64,000 nucleotides of DNA from Sitta carolinensis (lineage: Eukaryota > Chordata > Aves > Passeriformes > Sittidae), in assembly GCA_032173965.1 (NCBI GenBank), contig CM063283.1, forward strand, positions 88,091,243 through 88,155,242, written 5' to 3'. Under the pieces are notes generated by a model. That model was given only the letters and a program-made list of their open reading frames with translations, had not been told where the DNA came from and did no database searches. A program made the position numbers and the translations under genes. This document shows, in pieces, positions 49,101 through 61,365 of the stretch (positions are counted from its first letter, which is position 1; each line of letters begins with the position of its first letter).

Positions 49101-52100
49101 GTGGTGCTGGCAGAGTAGTGGGTTGGACGGAACCTTTAGTTTTCACCTACACACTTGCCCTACCTTACATTTCTGGGAATTGTTTACTAAGCACCTAATG
49201 GGAACTCTGAGGTCTGTATGGAATTGCTTCAGTAGTCCCATTTCTTCAATGGAAGGGGAAAACTATGTCTCCAGTACACTTGATTCTTCAAAACACTTTT
49301 AATTTCTTCACCAAATTACATCAGGAAAGACAATGTTTCCCTTGAACCAACTGCTTTCCTTAAAGATTGCTTTTCGGGGAGGAAGGGTTGATTCAGAAAC
49401 TTCAGGAATGGCAGTGATTCCATCAGCGGAAAATCAGTTATACTAGGACAGCACAGCTGAACTCACAGCATCTTATGGTGTTACAGTTTTGGAAAGAAGA
49501 ACAAAAAATAAAAACCATACAAGTATCAAGAATTTCAGAGACAAGGAATTGTTCTCTTTTAAACCTATTTGAGTTTTGCTGCAGAGAAAGAATTGAAACC
49601 TAGATATTCTCTCCATATTCTGTTTTATGGGCAAATTAGGAATACTCACTTGCTAAGAAGTTGCTGATACACCCAGCAAGTTAATCACAGAGATTACCAG
49701 GACCATGGCAAAAAAATTACTTTGTGCACCATGACTCTTCTCTGCCCTCGGCCCTCCCTTCATCCCTCTCTCACAGACATCTAGAACATAGACAGCTGTT
49801 GTATATATTGCAGTCTGACAATTACTTCTTATTTACTGATTTGGTCTAGTCATTATAGACTGGAGAACAACTCATTGTTGAGTGAGGCTTGAATAGGTGT
49901 TATATTTTCCATAATTGGTTGTCACACAGCAATTATTTTGATATTACAAGTTCTCTACAAGAGACAACAAAGGTTGCTTTTTAACAAAGTTTACCATCAC
50001 AGGGAAGCTTATATCTTATTCACAGGTTGCAGCTCTGTATTTCTCAAAACTTTTCAAATTATAGCATCAGTGAAGTGGACAAGGTCAGTCAAAAATTATG
50101 GAGAAGGTAAGATTAAAATATTCAGTAGCTCCATCCTTTTACAGGTTACCCATCATCTCTTCTCCACCATGAAGCATTTCCCTCAGCAGATGTCTCCTTT
50201 CCAGCCATTACTGGCAGAAAATGTACATGTGTCAACATGTCTTGTAGCAAGCTCTGTAATTTACCAGGATTTAAGATATTGCTTTCATAACAATGGAGAA
50301 GGGAATATTTGTCAAGGAAAATGATTCTTGTGCTGCAGAACATACACATTGTTCATTTGCTATTTTGTGTCTTTAAACTCCATTATGGAACTGCACCACT
50401 AAAAGCTGAAACCATGGTGGATTAACTTTTCTGGAATTCACGTGTATCAACTTGATACTGTGAACTCAATGAATCCTTGAGAACACTTAACTTTGTTTTC
50501 TATCATTTCATGCCAATATTTTTAGGTTTTTTTTACTTATGGAACAATTAGACAAAAATTCAGAATTTGAAAAATACTTAAAAAAATGTATTTCAGAGGT
50601 ACTCATAGGAATTGTTGTTAGGTTTCTTATGGCATGCTTTTCTATATAGATGAGGTTCCTTGATTCAAATAAAGCCCCAACTGTGTTTTCTGTTTTTCCT
50701 TCTAGATAAAACACCTGAGGTTGCACAAAGAGTACCCATATGAAATCCATACTGGGAAATTGAATCATGCATGGGAATTTGACCTAAGGAAAAAAAAGAC
50801 ACTTGAGACAGTGAATTCTTATGAGGCTTTATGACAGGAATTCTTAAATAAGTTCCTTTTGATTACTGAAATATTTGGTCTCTCAAAAAATAAATTATTT
50901 TTTATTTTTCAGGACTTTTTTATCAGGGAGAAAATTGTGATTTACTGATGTTCAAAATTTTGAAAACTTGGAATTGAAAATTTTAAAAACTGGTTTTGTT
51001 TAAAATCTAAAGAGTTGTTTTAGTCAGCAGAAAGCTTGTATGATGAATAAAGAATTGATTTTTAATACTTCATAGAATACCTTCTTCCCTACTTCTATGC
51101 TCTTATTATGAGTGTGATGTTAAGCAATTCTGACTCCTTGTTTAGTCTATTAGTTAAACTGGAAGATTGTCTTGCATTTGCAAATAAATAGTTAGAGAAC
51201 ATGTTGACCAAGAATAAGATTGAAAAAATCATAACACCTAATTTTTCATATGATAGCTGATAAGAAAAAAATTACATATTGAAGCACAGACTTGCTGCTT
51301 AGTCATTTTCCACTTTCCACCATTCCCCCTTGAATTATTTGATTTGTCATCAGTTGCTCAGCATATTTGACCATGCTGAATAAGAAAGGGAACAGAAAAC
51401 GATTAATTCCACTTCCTGATGCAACTTTCCCATTCTGTTCATTTTTCCAGGTGGTGTTCAATCCACTGCTTACAAAGCAATTTTATTCTGGGGCTTTGCA
51501 TATAATGATGAAGTTCAAATATGTACTTTAAACTAAAGTTAGACATGACTGATTACTCAAATTGAAGCAGAAATTATAAAATCAGGTATGTATGTATTTA
51601 AATCCAGTACTGTTAAGAGCAAAATTAATAGATTTGCTATATAACCTATGAAGGCCAAAAGTCACATATTGAATACAAAGGGCAACAATACAATCTGATC
51701 CCAAGCTCATACAAAATGAACAAGAAGCACACGAATTTGGACTTTGACAGGCTGTCGCCACCAAAGAAACTGAAATTCTGCATGCTCTACTTGGACTTTG
51801 ACAATTTTTATTTTATTCATTTGTTATCTTAATAATGCACTGCAGGTGTCCAGAAGTGTCCCAGGAGAAGTTAAACAAGAACATACTTTGTAGAATTAGT
51901 AATGGAAAGAGTGGAAACAGTTTGGATTTCATTTCCAAGCTGAGGATACATTGTGGAGACAAGAAGTTCCGCCTAGAAAAAGTTCTTGTATGGTAGAAAA
52001 GTGATTTATTTATTTTTTAATGTGACAGACAAATCCGTTGACAGGAACATAAGTAACCTCTAAAGCTGTTTCTCAGAGTCTATCCTGCTTTTAAAAAAAT

Positions 52101-54151
52101 GTTCTGATTAGTTGAGCTTTTATCCAGTAAGATTTATATAAGATTTCGTGTCTGTCCAAAAATAAGTAGGGAATCATGAAGTTGTATTAGTTTTAATGGG
52201 ATTTTTAATCAAAATACTGGTATTCACTTCCACAATTCCCTTCTCTCCCCTAAAACTTTCTATTTTTGCGAATATTTCACATGCCTACCAAATATGTAAA
52301 AGGACTAATGTGCACATCTGAAAGTTATGTTTCAGTCTCTAATTTCCTAATGGTTCCATACTAATTATCCTGATGTAAAGACAGGCAGGTCATAGGACAC
52401 CTTGCTTGCCATTTGCTGGAGCATAATATGGGGATGCATAGCTGCATCTACATTGCACTTTGCTTTGATGCACAGCTAAAGCTATGTAATGAATTCCTCT
52501 ATCTCTAGCTTCACATTGGCTACCTTGACTTGTAGAGTAGTTGGATGTGTACAAACTCAATATTCTTTTGATAAATATTAAACAAGAATAAGCTCCTCCT
52601 GTGGATGAAGTGCACCCCAACCCCTAAGAGACCTAAGGGTCAAAATCAATCATAGTCCTTTGGACAATTTCAGTCTGCTGCCAGAGGGATGGATAAAGGT
52701 AAAAGTTCTGTACCATCTTGTGCAGCTGTATATGACAAACACTGGCTGCTTCCCTGCTGAGCCACTTCACACACAAGTACTTGCTAAAGTTCATGTTGCC
52801 TCTGATTCTTCACTTCCTATTAAATATTTTAATCTCATTTCATTTTCATCTCTTACATGGCTTTTTGTTTTCCCTATGTTTTTTTTCTTAATTTTTAAAA
52901 AATTAATATAAGCAAAATGGCTCAGAAAGTGCTCAAACCCCATGGGATTTCCCAGTCTAGCAGTTGCTTTGCTAAATCAGTGCAATACCTTCATATATTG
53001 ACAGCTTGTTCAGACATATAGCAGTCCAATTATCTACAACAATAATTCCTGGGATGGAAGCAGATAATTTCATAGTTTTTTTAAGAATCTACTTTCAGTA
53101 GTCTGATTCAGAGGGAGTGCAGTAATTTAGGATTTGCTTAGTGTGTTAATGCTGAGACAAATCAATGTGACATATTTATTCCCTTTAATCACACCAGTGT
53201 TATCTTGACAATTAACCTTTGATGATTCAAAAGCCTTTTGAAATGACTAGTGGCACTATAATTCTATATTTAGATCTAATTAAAGCTTTTGTTCTGAACA
53301 TGATTTTCCCTTTAATGCCAATTGCATTACTATATGTCCTACAAATGCAATCATATAATTGAATGTGTTTGAAGTAGTAGCTTAAAAAGAACAAATGGAC
53401 AATCTGAGTGGGAAAACACTTCAGGAAAAAATGAAATGGTAATTAGTTGGCTAGCACAGCATTTTTATATTATGTTATGAAAAGCAGAATTTTGACATGT
53501 TTTGTATTTTATTTTCATCATGTCACCTCTAGCTTTTGCTATTTATATACCTTTGTTCCTTGCACTAATCTAAATCTAGGTCTTAATTTTTTTTTATTCA
53601 AAAGAAGATTTAAAAATGAACATTACTGCCACTCTTCTTGTAGTGCAGGTGATTGCTGGGCTTGAGCTAGTTTTAACTGAAAGCAATGGAGTGCTCTCTA
53701 TGGAGACAGTATTTTCAAAATATGCAGAAGGCTTAGCTATTATTCTGAATTGTTACCACTCTTAATTGTTTCCTGTGTTCTAATCTTATCAATTCTCTTT
53801 TTAATTTATTTTTAATGAGAAAATTTCAATTCAATGACAAAATTGAACAATACGGTTCATTTACATATTGTATGTATTTATAACCATGCAAACCCCACAA
53901 AAATACTTTATATATACACTTCCCCCTCCACCCCTATTCCCTGTAAACTACACTGTAAGCAAATGAATGCTTTATCTGGTACCTATAAATTAACTGTAGC
54001 AAAAATAATTTTGGAATGTGTGTTTGGTAGCAAGTATCAGCATATAGATTTCATTTAACTGAGCTAGGTGAATGAGCAAATTAATGGAGAAGTCCTATCA
54101 ATTTAATTCCTTCTCTTTTTCAGGCCCTGGTTGGGATGGTCTTTCTGTCAT

Positions 54152-54199
54152 GGGGGGGGGGGGTGGAGAAGAAGGGGCAGAGGAGGTGGAGTGGCTTTA
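54152..54199. repeat. Poly-G run and G-rich tract
   Basis: Twelve consecutive G at 54152-54163 are followed by several GG, GGG and GGGG blocks to about 54199. It could form a G-quadruplex on the + strand. It stands out strongly from the AT-rich surroundings. Confidence 0.9.
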
Positions 54200-56959
54200 T
54201 GTTAGTGCTTTCCCATACCAAAGGTAATGGCACCTGAGTCAAAAGGGCAGACAAGTGAGAGGGAAAACAAGGCAGAGGGATGATGTAATTTCATTTCAAT
54301 GGGCAGGGAACCAAGTCAGTTATCATAAAGATGAGAATGTAATTTCTTATTTCTTTTTATGTAGTGTATGACATCCCCCATATTGATGCTGTCCCATTTG
54401 CCTTTCTATGTCTTCTGTACAGGTTTGGTACTTGAAGGTAAGGAACTTCTGCCTGGGAATGAGAGATGAAAGGGGAAATAAATCATTCCCATACTCTTGA
54501 GTGGAGGTTCACTGGGATTTTTAAGATCTGCTATGCAACAGGAAGGGACAAGTGTTCCTGGCATTGCTGGGAAGGCTGCTCAGCTGTGTTTCTAAGTGGA
54601 CTGGAATGAGTTTGTTTTGATAATAACTCTCTATTTCCAAGGAAGGCAGAGTTTTTGTAAAGTGTAGTGTTTGCAAAAGCAAGAATACAGGTGCCTCTCA
54701 GATGGCCTGCAATGGTGTGTTAGGCAGTAAGAACTGTCATACAAACTAGAAATAAATAAATCTCCCCTGCTGCCTCACGGTGAAATATCTGCTCCTGGAG
54801 TGTGGTCTTTCTGCCAGTGATGAGCAGCAGCAAAGGTGCAGTGAATAGAGGGCTGTGGTGTATCAGTGATAAGCATTTTACAAAGGTGTTACTTCTAAGA
54901 ACTGTGCTAAGGACACTTTTATTGTGCAAGGAAAGTGAAGTATTGTTTGTGAGGTGGCACTTAACACAGTTGGCAAATAGCATTTTGAGGAAATCCCTGA
55001 TGGTCTAAGCCATTATAGAGGATAAGAGAGGATTAAAGAGTGAGTCTTCTATGAACTATGCTCTGCATAAAACTAGTGACTGACTGAATTAACAAACTGT
55101 GTAAAAAGATGAGTACACAAATATGACATGAAGTTGGAATAATTTTCTCATCAGAGGGTCAAGCTTTCATAGAGAATCAACTATTCTAGACAGATTTTGG
55201 CAGCATAGCCTGACAGAAACAGCCACTCATCTCCCAAATTGCACATAACTTTGTTTTTCCTGAGGTGTCAGAAATCAGTTAGGGGACTTGATAGTCTTGC
55301 TTTGACTTGTGCTGTGATGGCTCTTCCTTCATTTTTGCTTGAAATTTCTGGAGAACGTGGCAGCTTCAGGATTTGAAGACAGCAAGGAACATGGTCTAAA
55401 GGCAGCCTTTGTCATTAAATTTCTGAAGGGACAAAAGAAAACGTATTTTTCTGTGATGGTAGTTCTAATTTGCTCTTCAAAGGCATAGGTGTCGCAGTGA
55501 TCTCATTGAGGATGAAAACTGTGTCTGCTAAGACCATCTGTCAATGAACGCATGAAAAGCAAGGAATTTTGTGCACAACAGAACTGAGGAAGTTCAACTT
55601 CCTTCGTCTCTTTCTCTTCATCTATCCCCTGCTACCTCACACCTACTAGAGGAACCTCATGGTGTTTAAGGGAGAGTAAAACCACCCCTTAATGGCAGAG
55701 CCAAATCACAGTGTGACGCCACAAGCTTTATTTCCTTGTACAACTGCAGTACAAACTGTCCCTTTCCTAGTGTGAACAGTTGATTACAAGCTATTACCCA
55801 GGGCTGCAGTAGGAGAAGAAAAAGCACTGCAGAAACATTAATCTTTGTTCATGTATAGCAGTGGAGGTCTAGCACTGCACTGATCTCTGAAGGGACTTTC
55901 AGGTGAGAGCTTACCTGCCTAAAAATCTTGCAGTTTATCTCATTATATATTTAATTTTGGTTTTACTTTTGATTTGCTCCTGTTCCTGCTGAGATTTGAT
56001 CACTGGGTACCAAACCCCGTGCCCACAAGGAGCCTGCAAGGAACAGAGCTCTGCCCCCATGGCCTTGGTTACAAAATTCTAAACTTCTAATGCAATAAGG
56101 CATCTCAGAGCTACCTCACAGCAATCTGTTCTGGCTTTTTATAAGCTTACAATATAAAACTTAAACTCTTTAAAGATGCATTTGCTGTATTTTTCTCTCC
56201 CTGGGAGAAACTATATGTATGATGAAGCTGTAAACAGATCTAAATGTGAAAACAAATAAAATTTGCAATTTAGCATTTCTCAGCATCAGTCAGGAATAAA
56301 ATTCATGAATGCATCAGTGTTCTGAAAGAATTAATTTTGTCTTCCATTTGTTTCATTTCATATAGTTTAGTATTGTTTAAATTCCTGTATTTCACTGGAA
56401 CTGTAATTTTTGCATGATTTCTGTATAATATCATGTGTTGAAGATTTTGCATAGTATTTACTGCTAGACAAGGATCCACAGGGAGAAGGGAAGAAAAGAA
56501 ATCATTTTCTACAAGACCAGAAACAGAATGTTTGTGATTGCATTGATGAAATTAATTCTTTCACTTCACTAAGCATCTCCAGTGTTAGTGCTCTGGTATT
56601 CTGCTGTACATTGTTGTATTTTATTAGATGAGACTTTTGCACTCCTTAATTCTCACAAATTCACTGTTCATGCTGTTATCCTAACTAAAATTGTTTTATG
56701 AACAATGGTAAGAAATCTGTATTATTTCATTCACAAACATAAGTCAAAACCCTTCTTTCAGGGAATACCAAGAATTGGCATGGTACAGTCCATTTCGTAT
56801 CCTGTCCCTTTTGCCAACTGAGAGAATGCAGATCCGGCTGGCTGGACAAGAGGCAGAAATTTTATGTCAGACTTGGACCAGAATTTGTATATTGTGTATA
56901 AAAATGCAGAGTGAGCGAAAAGCAGCACATGCTCTTAAGCCAGAGGGTGACAGTAAGGA

Positions 56960-57280
56960 CCAGGACTGGAAGCCCAGTACCAGCTATTCTGGGCTCGCAG
57001 CCCAAAAAGCCAAACTTGCCCTGGGCTGTATCAAAAGCAGCATGGCCAGCAGGTCAAGGGAGGGAATTCTACCTCTCTGCTCCTTTCTGTGAGATCCCAC
57101 CTGGAGTGCTGTATTCAGATCTGGGACCCTCAAGATAAGAAGGATATGGGCCTCTTGGAAAAAATCCTGAGAAGGGTCATGAAGATGGGCAGGAGGGATG
57201 GAACTAGGTGATCAGTAAGGTCCCTTCCAACCCAAAATATTCTGTGATTCTATGATTCAATCTATGATTCTATGACTGTG
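56960..57280 (+). mobile_element. CR1 3' fragment
   Basis: Contains ccctgggctgtatcaaaagc, agcatggccagcaggtcaag, gagatcccacctggagtgct and aggtcccttccaacccaaaa. It ends in an expanded tail of ctatgattc units (57240-57275). It is in the + orientation and lacks the upstream coding part, except perhaps a few tens of bases. Confidence 0.9.
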
Positions 57281-60121
57281 TTCCCAAGATACTGTTCAGC
57301 CTTCAGCACTAGCCACCAAAATCTGCTCGGAATGTGTAGTAATTCACATGGCACTGAAGTTCTTTGAGTATATATTATGAAAATCTGCTACATTAGAAGT
57401 GCCTGAGTGAATTCTGGCTAAAGTTTTGGTTTTCTCCTAATTAAAATTTTTAATTTATTGACTTTTTAAAATGAATCGGTTTAATACCTGTAGGGCAAAA
57501 TTTAAAACTTGCTTGAGTATTTAAGGTTGCTTTGAATGTGTTTTATAATAAGGGAATTTCCACAGCATCCTCAAAGCTGGGAAAAGTACTCAACAACATA
57601 TCATCAAAATATTTTCAACTTAACTCTTGAATTAATTTTCAAAATTCTTACCTAAGTCAATAAGTTGCAGTCACCCAGAATGCACATGAATGATTGATTT
57701 TGGCATCTGAAATAGTGATATTATAATAATAGAGAGTAAAACACCTGTGTCATTTCTGCCTTGAATGGCTTTTAGGGTAATAACACAAAGTAAAGAACTG
57801 TCTAGTGTAGATAATGAGAACAGTTAAACTTTCATGGTCTAAACAGCATGCTTTGTGAGGAGCAAGGTTTACAAAAAGCTTATTACACAAGAGACAGCAC
57901 CATCAACCCATATGAAGACCTATGTAATCATGATTCTTACTTTCAGCTCACAATATCCAGCACTGCATACTGCATAATTAAGGTAGCAGAGGCTGCTATG
58001 TAATGCTCCTCAGCTGGCATATGTACTAGTTACAGAAAGGCTTGCTGCAGTAAGAGTCCCAAGGTTTGATATTTCCATAAATATCAAAACCAAAGTGGTT
58101 CAAGTCCTTAAGCATAAATGGTTCGGGTCAAATCAGTGGAACTGAACCCCAGTGATCTCAGCTCAGCATGCAACTCATCCTGATTAATATCACTAAAGTA
58201 GCAATTAAGTTTTTCCTGAGAAGCATGACAGTCTTTTTTAGCAAGTGAATGAAACATTTTCAGAATTAGTTTTTGGGTTTTTTTTCCTTGGCTTACTAGG
58301 ACATTGAATTAATTCCTTGATGGTTTTGTAAGTCTATTTTAAAGTTAGGGAAAAAACAGTCCTAGAATTTATGATGATTGTGTCTGTTCATTTAGAGTTC
58401 CTCAAATTCTCAGAGTAAATCTGGAAAAACAATAGCAGCTATTCTATATCAGATTAATTCCACTTGTTTACCTTGTTCCCTAGATGCTAGAGCAACATCT
58501 TTTTGGGCTTATATTTAAAATCGACTGCAATTGAATAATTTTCCCCATCTCTGCATGGTTCTTCCACATATGACAGAAAGAGTTGCTTTTCATGATGAGA
58601 CTCTTCAATAGCAAAATGTCAGTAACCATAACAACATTCTGGTAACCCAGTCAAAAGGGTATTTTAAAAACAACAACCTCACAAGAGAAAATCCTAGCAT
58701 TGCAGCCAAAAAACATTGGGATATTGTGGGACTAAGGAATTTGATGAAGTTTGAATTAGTGTGTGATTTTCTTGCAGTTTCAGCCAGTTTTACCAGTTGC
58801 AATTTATATTCTTCAGAATGGCTAAATCACTGAATGTCTTCAGTTCTTCCATTTTGCTATCTGTGCCAGAATCTTCAGGCTGTACCCAGACATTTTAGAG
58901 AGGAAGAAATATTAAAAGTTTCAGTAATACTACTCAAAGAAATCATAGAACAAAGAAATATTTAGACAAACAAGAGCTGCTGAAAGATATAGAAGCCTGG
59001 TTCTGCAGGACCAAATGGAAAGCTTATAATGTAATCCCACTAACAAAACTTCCAACCAAGAGTATTTAATGCATCAGAGCTTCCTAAAAACATAGCACCT
59101 TAAATACCATTTTTTTTTTCAGAGATTAAATGGAAATATCATTGATCCAAAGTGCAGTGGTACATCTCTGGACAGGCTTCTTTACTGGGTTTTCTAGCTT
59201 CACTTCCCATTCCACCAGTCTGTCATGACTGGAAAATATAAAAAGTGTATAAAAACCAGAGTGGTGTAATGATGGGGAGTACAAATGATGGATAATTGGG
59301 GTTCTTTTTATTATTGCTTTTGTAAACTCTTTCAGTGTTTCAGCTTTCTACTGTTTTCATTTGAATAATTTTCATTTGAAATTACTTTTATTGCTTCTTC
59401 TCCACTTCTAGCATCTCTGGCCAATGTTCTGTGCAATTGTTAAAGGGTCACTGAGTACCAGGCCTCTTTTATGGTAGCTGTCTCAAACCCTGTCTTTATT
59501 TTGATTTTCTGCTGAAGACTGAACTTCTGAAAAGAGAGGCAGGAGGTTTCAGTTTCAAGTGTTCCTGAGAGATTTTCCTGCTGAATTCTCTGGAATAATG
59601 TATAAATTTGGCATTTAGCTTCTTTAACCATTGCAGGCCAGTCTCACCCTCACTTAGTGGCAAAGAGCAGATATTGAAGAGGTCACATCTCTTCTATTCT
59701 ATTAGATGTCATACTTTTAAATATTGACTACAAATAATTAGGTATTTCTCCTGGTTCAGAAGTGAGCAGGTGAATCATGACCTACTTCATGGTAGGGTAC
59801 AAGAAGACATTAAACAGAACATTTCATCATTCATCTGAAAGGAAATGAAATGCTGTCTTTCACTATAGTGTTTTTTAAAACAAGGTGACAGAATAGATTT
59901 TGTCACAGCAGTATGATAAAAAGCTGTCAAATTCATGATGCTGACACTTTATAAATATTAGTATGTCTGGCTTTTTGTTTACTGAAAAGTCATCTTTGAG
60001 ACAAATGATAGCTATATGTTGTTAAACTAATTTTTAACAGGTTTGCATTGCCAAAAATGTATGGCTAGCTAAAAGCTGCTGAACTCAGTTGTGCTGTTTT
60101 ACAAAACAATGTAATGTCAGA
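57281..60121. other. Intergenic region
   Basis: AT-rich, with no recognised gene, RNA or repeat up to the inverted-repeat element. Confidence 0.7.
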
Positions 60122-60515
60122 TGTAGTCTGAGGCTCCTAGGCCTGAAGTTTCTGAGTTTCTAAACTCAGTTTCTTTGTGATGTTTTGGTTCAGGAAGACC
60201 TGGTTCTCACAGGCTTGACATAAATATTGCAAGTGTTTTTGTAACAAGTGTGATGTTTTGGATTCCTTTCTGTGGGACGGATTTTCTCTGTGTCTTTCGG
60301 TTTTGGCCAATGGGATGAAGAGTTCTGGCACTCTTCTGTCCAATGAGAGTGGCCTGTTCTAGAAGATATATAAAGGGGGTCAGTTTTTGAACAAAGGATT
60401 GGAGTCAGATAAATTTTCCTAAATGAGGTTCGTGTCATTTGTTACTCACCACAGCGACATCTGGAAACCAAGTTTAGAAACTCAGAAACTTCAGGCCTAA
60501 GAACCTCAGACTACA
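60122..60515 (+). mobile_element. LTR-like or MITE-like element with long terminal inverted repeats
   Basis: The left end starts TGTAGTCTGAGG and continues with AGGCCTGAAGTTTCTGAGTT. The right end is its inverted copy, ending CCTCAGACTACA. About 51 bases at each end are inverted copies with four differences, all transitions. The outer TG...CA is LTR-like. The interior carries two CCAAT boxes (60307-60311 and 60340-60344) and a TATATAAAG box (60367-60375) on the + strand, as in a U3 region. The flanks gtcaga (60116-60121) and gtcaat (60516-60521) may be a worn 6-bp target-site duplication. It encodes no protein. It could be a solo LTR with unusually long inverted ends or a non-autonomous DNA transposon. 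I do not recognise the family. Confidence 0.7.
60307..60375 (+). promoter_or_regulatory. Promoter-like core inside the inverted-repeat element
   Basis: CCAAT at 60307-60311, CCAAT at 60340-60344 and TATATAAAG at 60367-60375, followed by a G run, lie in one orientation within 70 bp. The arrangement resembles an LTR U3 promoter. Transcription would proceed rightward through about 140 bp to the right terminus. Activity is not shown by sequence. Confidence 0.45.
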
Positions 60516-61084
60516 GTCAATAATTACAAGCTCTTTTTAAACAGGTTTTCTTTAAAAGAAGACATGTATCTCAAAAGGGGTACTTTAACTGATTTTTGTT
60601 AAGAGATTAATTTTTTTTTTAGCTATGACTAGAAATATTTTTGGGTTTCTTCCTCGTATCTTAAGTTTACGTTTCCCTTTTTATTCACAGTTTTAGTTTG
60701 TTTCCATTTTATATATTAATATTTGAAGTATTTCTATTTATTGGTTTCCATGAAAGCTATTCTTTTATTTATGAACCAATTATTTATTTTATTTAATTTT
60801 TAAAATACAGAAATATTGTTGTCCATTTCTAGGACAGTAGCTGAAGAAAATTTTGACAAAATATTGTGCATTTTCTTAAGTTAAAAGCAAAATTTCTTTT
60901 CTCATTTATCTGTATTCTCTCCAACGTATTACTCCAAATCTTGTTTTTCTCTGGTATGTAGAACATTTGCATTTTTGTATTCCCTCTCTGATACTTTTCA
61001 GACCTGACAGAGTTGTTTCCATCATTTGCCTTGCATAGTAGCTGGAAGTTTTCCCTGTCCTCATCTAATATTCTTGTGCACAGG
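60516..61084. other. Intergenic region
   Basis: Very AT-rich (for example around 60700-60800). Nothing recognised. Confidence 0.7.
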
Positions 61085-61365
61085 ATTTTTCATAGAAACA
61101 CAGAATCACCAAATATTTTGGATTATAAGGGACCTCTGGAGTTCATCGAGTCTAATCGCCTTGTCATCTTCTGTGCAGAGCTGCTCCCCAGCCAGCCAGC
61201 CCCCAGCCTGCAACAGTGCAGGCTGTCCCACATGCAGGACCTTGCATTTGGTTCTGTTGAACTTCAGAAGATTCCAGTCAGCCCATTCCTTTCTCCTGCC
61301 CAGGTTTTCCTGGAGGTTTTCCTCAAGGATGGTTTTCCATCCAATCTTCGGTCTACTAGAGGATG
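61085..61365 (-). mobile_element. CR1 fragment, minus orientation
   Basis: The + strand starts catagaaacacagaatcacc, then ggacctctggagttcatcga gtc, which is the antisense of a CR1 3' end. It continues with cagcctgcaacagtgcaggc, gcaggaccttgcatttggtt and ttgaacttcagaagattcca, a region I associate with a particular avian CR1 subfamily. Short overlapping open frames here are byproducts of this repeat. Confidence 0.8.

Larger units (their letters stand above)
44041..56959. other. Intergenic region, about 12.9 kb
   Basis: Long AT-rich stretch with no recognised gene. It contains the C/T-rich region at 45560-46100 and the G-rich tract at 54152-54199. A short stretch at 49110-49140 (gtgggttggacggaaccttt) may be a CR1 scrap. 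Open frames do not exceed about 130 codons and resemble no family I know. Conserved noncoding elements could be present but cannot be judged from one sequence. Confidence 0.65.

Noticed and set aside
49085..49145. Possible small CR1 remnant (gtgggttggacggaaccttt)
   Set aside because: Only about 25 bases resemble the CR1 3' end and there is no terminal tail, so I could not support it as a separate element.
60137..60438. Two overlapping minus-strand open frames of 68 and 82 codons
   Set aside because: Both fall inside the inverted-repeat element, which has an LTR-like or MITE-like noncoding layout. Nothing recognisable is encoded.
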